A DNA stretch of 6,659 bases from Muribaculaceae bacterium (lineage in GTDB: Bacteria > Bacteroidota > Bacteroidia > Bacteroidales > Muribaculaceae). The stretch lies in the NCBI GenBank assembly GCA_029056365.1, contig JAIDBM010000096.1:1-6659 (forward strand). Reading direction: 5' to 3'. A program made the translations under genes and the position numbers. The notes beneath the pieces were generated by a model. It was not told where the DNA came from and did no database searches. It saw only the letters and a list, made by a program, of their open reading frames with translations. Shown here piece by piece: positions 1 through 5,596 of this stretch (position 1 is the first letter of the stretch; each line of letters starts with the position of its first letter).

Positions 1-1
1 G

Positions 2-1843
2 ACAAAACTCCTGTATGTGGCACCGGAGTCGCTTACAAAAGATGAAAACATAGAGTTTCTGAAAACTGTTCCTATTTCATTCTATGCTATCGATGAAGCT
101 CATTGCATATCGGAATGGGGACACGACTTCAGACCAGAATACCGTAGGATACGACCTATTATAAACGAAATAGGCAACCGTCCGGTTATAGCTCTTACCG
201 CGACAGCGACTCCCAAAGTACAGCACGACATCCAGAAAAACCTCGACATGACCGATGCTGCGGTTTTCAAGTCATCGTTCAACCGGGAGAATCTCTACTA
301 TGAGGTAAGACCGAAGAACAACAACACCGACCACGACATAATACGTTTCATAAAGCAGAATCCCGGTAAATCGGGTATCATATATTGTCTGAGTCGAAAA
401 CGTGTGGAAGAACTGGCCGAACTACTGAGAGTAAACAACATACGGGCACTCCCGTACCATGCAGGCATGGATGCCGCCACCCGCTCGGACAATCAGGACG
501 CTTTCCTTATGGAAAAGGTCGATGTGATTGTGGCCACAATAGCCTTCGGCATGGGAATTGACAAACCGGATGTCCGCTTTGTCATACACCACGACATGCC
601 GAAGTCGCTCGAAGGATACTATCAGGAAACCGGACGAGCCGGACGTGACGGTGGCGAAGGTCGATGCATCACGTTTTATGCAAACAAAGATTTGCAGAAA
701 CTCGAAAAATTCATGCAGGGCAAACCTGCCGCCGAACAGGAAATCGGACGGCAACTGCTCATCGAAACTGCGGCATATGCCGAATCCTCTGTGTGCCGCA
801 GAAAAATCCTTCTGCACTATTTCGGAGAACATTACGAAGCCGACAACTGCGAAAATTGCGACAATTGCCATAACACAAAAAAGAAAGTGGAAGCAAAAGA
901 CGATTTACTTGCTGTACTGGAAACAGTAGCGGCTGTCAAAGAAAAATTCAAAGCCGAACAGATTGTAGATGTTATGATCGGCCGCGCGACTGCCGACATC
1001 AAATCTTACCATCTCGATGACCTTGAGGTATTCGGATGCGCCGAGGGTACAGATCCGAGATATCTCGGCACCGTACTTCGACAAGGAGAACTCGCCGGAT
1101 ATATGGAAAGAGACATCGATAATTACGGAACCGTACGACTCACAAAAGCCGGAAAGGACTTCCTTGACCACCCGAAGTCATTTAAAATTGTCGAAGACAA
1201 CGAATTCAACGAAGATGAAGAAGTTGAGTTCAAAGGCGGTTCTGCTTTTGCCGCCGACCCGGAACTGTTCGCTATTCTTTCCGCTCTGCGAAAGAAACTG
1301 GCGCACAACCTGCAACTTCCGCCCTATGTGATATTTCAGGACCCATCGCTTGAGGCAATGGCCACAACATACCCTATCACCATAGAGGAACTGCAGAATG
1401 TGCCGGGAGTAGGAGCCGGGAAAGCCCAGCGCTATGGCGCCGAGTTCGTTAAACTTATAAAGCAATATGTAACCGAGAATGAAATCGAACGTCCCGAAGA
1501 CCTTCGAGTCCGTTCGGTTGCAAATAAATCCAAACTTAAAATTCAGATAATCCAGGCCATCGACCGGAAAATCGACCTCAGCGAGATTGCGGTTTCAAAC
1601 AATATGGATTTCGACCAGCTGTTGGAAGAAATCGAGGCGATTGTGAATTCCGGCACTAAAATCAACATATCCTATTTCCTTGATGAATACATCGATGAAG
1701 AAGATCAGGCAGAAGTATTCGACTACTTCCGTGAATGCGACACCGATGACCTCGACGAGGCATACCGTCAGTTGTGCCCCGATTACAAGGAGGAGGAGGT
1801 TCGGCTTCTCAGAATAAAATTCCTGTCGGAACTCGGAAACTAA
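2..1843 (+). CDS. recQ: ATP-dependent DNA helicase RecQ, 5'-truncated by the window edge
   Basis: This is a superfamily 2 3'-to-5' DNA helicase acting in recombination and replication-fork repair. The frame is open from base 2, so the N-terminus, including the Walker A motif, lies upstream; by comparison with E. coli RecQ roughly 110-125 residues are missing. Numbering from base 2, visible elements are KLLYVAPES at the start, the DEAH box at residues 31-34 (nt 92-103), motif III ALTATAT at about 64-70, and motif VI QETGRAGRDG at about 208-217. The four zinc cysteines sit at 265, 283, 286 and 289 (nt 794, 848, 857, 866), close to the E. coli spacing. A winged-helix RQC domain follows, then an acidic linker and an HRDC domain (about 422-493). 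About 120 further residues form an acidic C-terminal extension absent from E. coli RecQ and resembling the helix-turn-helix tail of Bacteroidota RecQ. No frameshift or missing catalytic residue is seen. From memory, recQ often follows clpX in Bacteroidales, which cannot be tested here. Confidence 0.96.
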   Translation, partial: TKLLYVAPESLTKDENIEFLKTVPISFYAIDEAHCISEWGHDFRPEYRRIRPIINEIGNRPVIALTATATPKVQHDIQKNLDMTDAAVFKSSFNRENLYYEVRPKNNNTDHDIIRFIKQNPGKSGIIYCLSRKRVEELAELLRVNNIRALPYHAGMDAATRSDNQDAFLMEKVDVIVATIAFGMGIDKPDVRFVIHHDMPKSLEGYYQETGRAGRDGGEGRCITFYANKDLQKLEKFMQGKPAAEQEIGRQLLIETAAYAESSVCRRKILLHYFGEHYEADNCENCDNCHNTKKKVEAKDDLLAVLETVAAVKEKFKAEQIVDVMIGRATADIKSYHLDDLEVFGCAEGTDPRYLGTVLRQGELAGYMERDIDNYGTVRLTKAGKDFLDHPKSFKIVEDNEFNEDEEVEFKGGSAFAADPELFAILSALRKKLAHNLQLPPYVIFQDPSLEAMATTYPITIEELQNVPGVGAGKAQRYGAEFVKLIKQYVTENEIERPEDLRVRSVANKSKLKIQIIQAIDRKIDLSEIAVSNNMDFDQLLEEIEAIVNSGTKINISYFLDEYIDEEDQAEVFDYFRECDTDDLDEAYRQLCPDYKEEEVRLLRIKFLSELGN

Positions 1844-1881
1844 TCAAACCAATTCATCTACCCGCACCCCAATTCACCGAA

Positions 1882-3315
1882 ATGGACATCAGCGCACTTA
1901 AAGAATTATATACAAGCTATGCCGGAGAACAGCCGGCAGAAATAACAGAACTGCCAAGCTCTGGCTCAAACCGCCGCTATTTCCGGCTCTGCTCCAGAAA
2001 CCGGACCATAATCGGTGTTCTCGGCACTTGTAAAGAAGAAAACGAGGCTTTCATATATCTCGACCGACATTTCCACGGACAAGGGTTGCCTGTTCCCGAA
2101 GTTCTTGCAATAAGCGATGACGGCATGGCATATCTGCAGGAAGACCTTGGCGACACACTCCTTTTCAATGCCATTGAAAAAGGGCGTAAAACCCGGTCCT
2201 TTTCAGTGGAAGAACGCGACATGCTCGCCCAGACTATAAGTCTGTTGCCTGATTTTCAATTTGCGGGAGCACGCGGACTTGACTTTAAGAAATGTTATCC
2301 TGCGGTAGAGTTCGACCGCAGATCCATATTGTGGGACCTCAACTATTTCAAGTACTGTTTCCTGAAAGCGACAGGACTTGAATTCGATGAAGCCCGTCTT
2401 GAGGATGACTTTTCGGCGATGTGCGATGTGCTGCTCAAATCAAGTTCCGACACATTCATGTACCGCGACTTTCAGTCCCGCAACGTGATGATGCACAACG
2501 GACATCCCTGGATGATTGATTTTCAGGGTGGCCGCAAAGGACCGTTCTACTACGATGTGGCAGCCTTCCTCTGGCAGGCCAAGGCCAATCTGCCCCAGAG
2601 CCTCAGGCACGAACTGATAAAGGTGTATATGGCGTCACTGTCGAAATATATACCGGTAGATGAAGCTGAGTTTCTTTCCACACTTCGTCATTTTGTGCTG
2701 TTCCGGACATTGCAGGTTCTGGGCGCATATGGTTTCAGAGGCTATTTCGAGAAAAAGCCCCATTTCATGCAGAGTGTGCCATTCGCCATAGCAAACCTGC
2801 GTGCCCTTCTTGACAAACCATACGAGGAATATCCATATCTGTCGGAAGTGCTCACACGGCTTGTCGACATGAAGCAGTTTACCGATGAACTTCAGAAACA
2901 TGCTCTTACTGTAAAAGTTTTAAGTTTTGCCTACAAAAAGGGAATTCCAAACGATGTGTCCGGAAACGGTGGCGGATATGTGTTCGACTGCCGGGCGGTG
3001 AATAATCCCGGCAAATATGAGCGTTACAAACCTTTCACCGGACTGGATCGTCCCGTAATCGAATTTCTTGAAGACGATGGCGAGATTCTTACATTCCTCG
3101 ACCATTGCTACGCTCTGGTCGATGCATCTGTAGCAAGATATAAAGAGAGGGGGTTCACAAATCTGATGGTGTCGTTCGGCTGCACCGGCGGTCAGCACAG
3201 GTCGGTATATTGCGCCCAGAAAATGGCCGAACACATAAACAAGATTCACAACGTTAAAGTTGAACTTGTACACCGCGAACAGGATATTGAACAGAATTTC
3301 GCCGCCCACAGATGA
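1882..3315 (+). CDS. AmgK-like sugar kinase fused to a RapZ C-terminal domain
   Basis: This 477-residue two-domain protein begins with an aminoglycoside-phosphotransferase/AmgK-type kinase (about 1-335). It shows GSNRRYFRL near residues 28-36, EDLGD in the hinge region, a catalytic loop YRDFQSRN at 194-201 (catalytic Asp196, Asn201) and the metal-binding MIDFQ at 211-215 (Asp213). AmgK enzymes phosphorylate N-acetylmuramate or N-acetylglucosamine at C1. From about residue 342 the protein matches the RapZ/YvcJ C-terminal domain: LTVKVLSFAYKKGIP, FDCR at 368-371, TGLDRPV, the hallmark GCTGGQHRS at 433-441 and HRE at 464-466. The RapZ N-terminal P-loop ATPase domain is absent. I chose ATG 1882 because conserved sequence begins there; an in-frame GTG at 1774 would overlap recQ and adds sequence with no family resemblance. 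No Shine-Dalgarno sequence is seen. The gene lies 38 bp after recQ and its stop overlaps the next start (ATGA). The domain calls are firm. The substrate is inferred, and other sugars or small molecules are possible. Confidence 0.9.
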   Translation: MDISALKELYTSYAGEQPAEITELPSSGSNRRYFRLCSRNRTIIGVLGTCKEENEAFIYLDRHFHGQGLPVPEVLAISDDGMAYLQEDLGDTLLFNAIEKGRKTRSFSVEERDMLAQTISLLPDFQFAGARGLDFKKCYPAVEFDRRSILWDLNYFKYCFLKATGLEFDEARLEDDFSAMCDVLLKSSSDTFMYRDFQSRNVMMHNGHPWMIDFQGGRKGPFYYDVAAFLWQAKANLPQSLRHELIKVYMASLSKYIPVDEAEFLSTLRHFVLFRTLQVLGAYGFRGYFEKKPHFMQSVPFAIANLRALLDKPYEEYPYLSEVLTRLVDMKQFTDELQKHALTVKVLSFAYKKGIPNDVSGNGGGYVFDCRAVNNPGKYERYKPFTGLDRPVIEFLEDDGEILTFLDHCYALVDASVARYKERGFTNLMVSFGCTGGQHRSVYCAQKMAEHINKIHNVKVELVHREQDIEQNFAAHR

Positions 3316-4091
3316 AAGCTCTTGTTTTCGCCGCCGGACTTGGCACCAGACTGAAGCCATGGACCGACTATCATCCCAAGGCTCTGGCTCCGGTGGGCGG
3401 AGAGCCTATACTTGGCCGTGTGATACAGAAGATAATCCGATGCGGAATATCAGACATCGTTGTGAATGTGCACCATTTTGCCGGGCAGATTGCCGAATAC
3501 CTGAATGAAAACAATAATTTCGGCGTGAACATATCGCTCAGCGACGAGAGAAATATGCTGCTCGATACCGGAGGCGGTCTGTTGAACGCGAAGTCCATGT
3601 TGCATGGCGATGAAAACATTCTTATCCACAATGCCGACATTCTCACCGATTTCAATCTGTTACGAATGGCCGAATCCTGTCAGACCGACACTATGGCGAC
3701 ACTGCTTGTGAAACAGCGCGACACACAACGCTATCTGGCATTCGACCACTCCAGACGGATGCGTGGCTGGACAAATATAGCCACCGGACAGATACGGCCA
3801 TCCGACAACTCTCAGGAAATCGCCCGGTGCGCCTTACGCGCTTTCGGAGGAGTACATATCGTGACACCGGAGATATTCTCCGCTCTCGCCGAATATAATG
3901 CATCCCTGCTCGGCTTGGATCCGTGCAGGGATACATTGAACGGTGTATGCCGTTTCTCCATAATCGATTTCTATGTCAATAACTGCAACAGGTATAAATT
4001 CACCGCATATGAGCCAACAGACCCATACCGCTGGATCGACATAGGGAAGATAGAAAATCTTCGGGAGGCCAACAACCTGCCTGTCGATTAA
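3312..4091 (+). CDS. MurU-like sugar-1-phosphate nucleotidyltransferase
   Basis: This 259-residue protein of the NTP_transferase (GT-A fold) family joins a sugar-1-phosphate to a nucleoside triphosphate, releasing pyrophosphate. The N-terminal signature is clear: FAAGLGTRLKP at 6-16 for nucleotide binding, with conserved Lys23 in HPKAL. DTGGGL in the middle contacts base or sugar, NADI at 107-110 gives the metal-binding Asp109, and the C-terminal WIDIGKIENL (from Trp241) is typical of the compact MurU/ManC-like type. There is no left-handed beta-helix acyltransferase domain as in GlmU, so it is a stand-alone transferase. Its ATG overlaps the kinase/RapZ-C stop by four bases, implying translational coupling and a shared pathway, and this favours a MurU-like role (MurNAc-1-phosphate to UDP-MurNAc). 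By sequence alone a mannose-1-phosphate or heptose-1-phosphate guanylyltransferase cannot be excluded. Its TAA overlaps the convergent gene's stop. Confidence 0.9.
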   Translation: MKALVFAAGLGTRLKPWTDYHPKALAPVGGEPILGRVIQKIIRCGISDIVVNVHHFAGQIAEYLNENNNFGVNISLSDERNMLLDTGGGLLNAKSMLHGDENILIHNADILTDFNLLRMAESCQTDTMATLLVKQRDTQRYLAFDHSRRMRGWTNIATGQIRPSDNSQEIARCALRAFGGVHIVTPEIFSALAEYNASLLGLDPCRDTLNGVCRFSIIDFYVNNCNRYKFTAYEPTDPYRWIDIGKIENLREANNLPVD

Positions 4092-4094
4092 TCG
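4085..4094. repeat. 10-bp palindrome holding both convergent stop codons
   Basis: CGATTAATCG is a perfect palindrome. The plus-strand gene ends with GAT-TAA (Asp-stop) at 4086-4091, and by symmetry the minus-strand gene ends with the same GAT-TAA at 4093-4088. The two coding regions overlap by the central TTAA, so there is no intergenic space between the convergent genes. The sequence is directly visible; a regulatory role is not established. Confidence 0.7.
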
Positions 4095-4561
4095 TGATAT
4101 ACCTCACGATGATACGAGGGTTCCAACACTTCGTTGGCCACGCGGGTGGCGAAATCACCCTCTGTGCTCACAAACACCCAGTCGATATCATCGATTCGTT
4201 TGAGCTCGGTTACAAAGAAAGCCTCCGAATCCGGCCCGCCAACCACGATAACCCTGTTCACGCCCGCTTTTCTGGCCCCCGTAAGAGTCGGGACAAACGA
4301 TTCCAGTGTAAGAGTATTATGGCTGACATCCATCAGATTATCATCGTATACCAGCACGGCATCATGAAATCCCTGAAGCGATTGTTCCACAGCTCCTTCA
4401 TCGGCAGGATAGAGATGCGACACAGTAAGGAGTTCATCGTTCAGCATCACCTTCTCCGGATTATCGACAAATGCCACCACGGCAATATCGCGTTCAAGAA
4501 GCAGAGAAAGCACATCGGAAAAAACATGGCAGGTTGTGCCTACAAGAGCGACTTCTTTCAT
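4088..4561 (-). CDS. Small Rossmann-like protein, degenerate NmrA/atypical-SDR relative
   Basis: This 157-residue soluble protein is not recognised by name. It starts KEVALVGTT and continues with an alternating strand-helix pattern: LLLERDIAVVAFVDNPEKV, a DAVLVYDD strand near residues 67-74, then GARKAGVNRVIVVGG at 95-109. This order resembles NmrA-like or atypical short-chain dehydrogenases (about 200 residues or more), whose usual segments are a GxxGxxG loop, hydrophobic strand, KGADAV-type segment and AGVKR-VVGG. The dinucleotide loop is not intact: after Gly8 the expected glycines are Cys11 and Phe14. No YxxxK motif is seen. It may be a non-catalytic or shortened relative, or a different Rossmann-like family. 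The ATG at 4561-4559 has an A/T-rich leader without a Shine-Dalgarno sequence. It is divergent from rfbD and convergent with the nucleotidyltransferase. I prefer this strand to the antisense reading because its translation has a coherent protein pattern. Function is unknown. Confidence 0.75.
   Translation of the reverse strand: MKEVALVGTTCHVFSDVLSLLLERDIAVVAFVDNPEKVMLNDELLTVSHLYPADEGAVEQSLQGFHDAVLVYDDNLMDVSHNTLTLESFVPTLTGARKAGVNRVIVVGGPDSEAFFVTELKRIDDIDWVFVSTEGDFATRVANEVLEPSYHREVYHD
4091..4110. terminator. Candidate bidirectional terminator-like hairpin at the convergent junction
   Basis: ATCGTGA (4091-4097) and TCACGAT (4104-4110) form a perfect 7-bp stem with a 6-base loop, three of the seven pairs being G-C. 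The hairpin starts at the last base of the nucleotidyltransferase stop codon and, read the other way, covers the last codons of the minus-strand gene. Neither side has a clear T-tract, so it is at best a weak terminator or a 3'-end stabilising hairpin. Its placement at the convergent junction is the main argument for it. Confidence 0.3.
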
Positions 4562-4621
4562 AGATCTTATAATTTTTATCGTTAGCAGAGAAATGCATCA
4601 TGGCTTTCCTCTCGAATTTTG

Positions 4622-4671
4622 TTTACGAAGTTATAACACACATGATGTCTATTTCGTTTAATTTTCGTAAA
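4622..4671. repeat. 8-bp inverted repeat in the divergent intergenic region, possible operator
   Basis: TTTACGAA (4622-4629) and TTCGTAAA (4664-4671) are perfect reverse complements. They start 42 bp apart, about four helical turns. The right arm overlaps the promoter candidate for rfbD. The 141-bp region 4562-4702 contains no gene that I can support, so this is one of its few structured elements. By rough reckoning a chance 8-bp repeat in an A/T-rich region of this size is not rare, so the operator call is tentative. Confidence 0.3.
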
Positions 4672-4675
4672 TTTG
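4668..4675 (+). promoter_or_regulatory. Bacteroidota-type -7 promoter element upstream of rfbD
   Basis: TAAATTTG matches the Bacteroidota -7 consensus TAnnTTTG exactly. Transcription would start near 4680-4683 and give a leader of about 20 bases before the ATG at 4703. No TTTG -33 element is found at the usual spacing (about 4645-4648), so only half of the promoter is supported. It would drive rfbD and probably prfC. Confidence 0.5.
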
Positions 4676-4680
4676 CAGTC

Positions 4681-4695
4681 TCAAACCCAGTTTGA
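4681..4695 (+). promoter_or_regulatory. Small hairpin in the rfbD leader
   Basis: TCAAAC (4681-4686) pairs with GTTTGA (4690-4695) over a 3-base loop. If transcription starts where the -7 element predicts, this hairpin would lie at the very 5' end of the mRNA, 7 bases ahead of the start codon. Only two of six pairs are G-C, so it is weak. A role in mRNA stability or translation is speculation. Confidence 0.25.
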
Positions 4696-4702
4696 CTGAT
4701 TT

Positions 4703-5566
4703 ATGAAGATATTGGTAACAGGAAGCCGGGGCCAACTCGGACGCGAACTTTACGATGTGCTTGAGGAACGTCTGCCTGGCCATACGGTATATACCGGTAC
4801 TGACGAACTCGACATCACAGACGCTGCTGCAGTGAAAAATTTTCTGCAGGCAGGTGATTTCACACACATTATAAACTGTGCCGCGTACACCAATGTGGAA
4901 CTGGCTGAAGAAGACAAGCACAAATGCTACGCCGTTAATGCCGAAGGTGTACGAAACATCGGCAGCCATGCTGGCGAACTCGGTGTTAAAGTTCTACATG
5001 TAAGCACCGACTATGTATTCGATGGCCGCTCATGTCGTCCATACACCGAGGGAGACAAAGTAAATCCGACATCGGAATACGGCTCGTCCAAACGCAAAGG
5101 CGAAACAGCACTGCTCGGGCTGGCGCCGGAAAGCATCATCATCCGCACCGGCTGGCTATACTCGCCTAACGGACACAACTTCCTGAACACAATGATACGC
5201 CTTGGCGCCGAACGTAATGAAATCAAAGTGGTGTTCGACCAGATCGGCACCCCGACATATGCCCGGGATCTCGCCGAAACAATAGCCACAATGGTTGTGG
5301 CATCCCGATGGATACCCGGCACATACCACTACTCTAACGAAGGGGCCTGTTCATGGTACGACTTCGCGGTAGACATAATGGATGGATGCGGACTAAAATG
5401 TAAAGTCATCCCCATCACATCGGCCGACTTTCCTTCGGCGGTAATCAGGCCACCATTCAGCGTCCTCGACAAATCACGCATAAAAGCCACATACGGAATT
5501 GAAATTCCGCACTGGCGAGACGGACTCCGACGCTGTCTGAACCGCATGACCGACCAAAACAAATAA
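4703..5566 (+). CDS. rfbD: dTDP-4-dehydrorhamnose reductase RmlD/RfbD
   Basis: This enzyme catalyses the last step of dTDP-L-rhamnose synthesis, the NAD(P)H-dependent reduction of dTDP-4-dehydro-rhamnose, supplying rhamnose for surface polysaccharides and glycans. The 287 residues are normal length for the family. Diagnostic motifs are present in order: GSRGQLG at 7-13 (GxxGxxG), NCAAYTNVE, STDYVFDG at 101-108, the catalytic YGSSK at 126-130 (Tyr126, Lys130), RTGWLYSP and PTYARDLA. All residues expected for activity are visible, and the C-terminal substrate-binding part (RPPFSVLDKS) is intact. The start codon follows an A/T-rich leader with no Shine-Dalgarno sequence. It is not accompanied here by rmlA, rmlB or rmlC; its neighbour 30 bp downstream on the same strand is prfC, so the two are probably cotranscribed. 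Confidence 0.95.
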   Translation: MKILVTGSRGQLGRELYDVLEERLPGHTVYTGTDELDITDAAAVKNFLQAGDFTHIINCAAYTNVELAEEDKHKCYAVNAEGVRNIGSHAGELGVKVLHVSTDYVFDGRSCRPYTEGDKVNPTSEYGSSKRKGETALLGLAPESIIIRTGWLYSPNGHNFLNTMIRLGAERNEIKVVFDQIGTPTYARDLAETIATMVVASRWIPGTYHYSNEGACSWYDFAVDIMDGCGLKCKVIPITSADFPSAVIRPPFSVLDKSRIKATYGIEIPHWRDGLRRCLNRMTDQNK

Positions 5567-5596
5567 GAAATCGCTCCAATCAGATATCACAGCAAA

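Noticed and set aside
422..871. Minus-strand open frame of 149 codons inside recQ.
   Set aside because: It lies opposite the conserved helicase and zinc motifs and has no recognisable pattern of its own; it is a shadow of recQ.
1787..1799. AAGGAGGAGGAGG, a strong Shine-Dalgarno-like sequence near the end of recQ.
   Set aside because: It encodes Lys-Glu-Glu-Glu in recQ and lies more than 80 bases before the next gene's ATG, with no start codon at a usable distance.
1774..1881. In-frame GTG extension of the kinase/RapZ-C protein.
   Set aside because: It would overlap recQ by 70 bases and the added residues look like an out-of-frame reading; family resemblance begins after ATG 1882.
2920..3360. 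Minus-strand open frame of 146 codons across the RapZ-C domain and the next gene's start.
   Set aside because: It lies opposite the strongly conserved GCTGGQHRS region and spans a real gene junction, so it is best explained as a shadow.
4094..4585. Plus-strand open frame of 163 codons opposite the Rossmann-like gene.
   Set aside because: Its translation is rich in His, Lys and Arg without domain pattern, whereas the minus strand gives an ordered alpha/beta protein.
4626..4633. TAACTTCG on the minus strand as a -7 element for the Rossmann-like gene.
   Set aside because: It has one mismatch to TAnnTTTG, no -33 TTTG at the right spacing, and is about 65 bases from the start codon; too weak to annotate.
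5494..5509. Hairpin CGGAAT-TGAA-ATTCCG near the 3' end of rfbD.
   Set aside because: It is inside conserved coding sequence, about 55 bases before the stop, with no T-tract; probably a coincidence of codon use.
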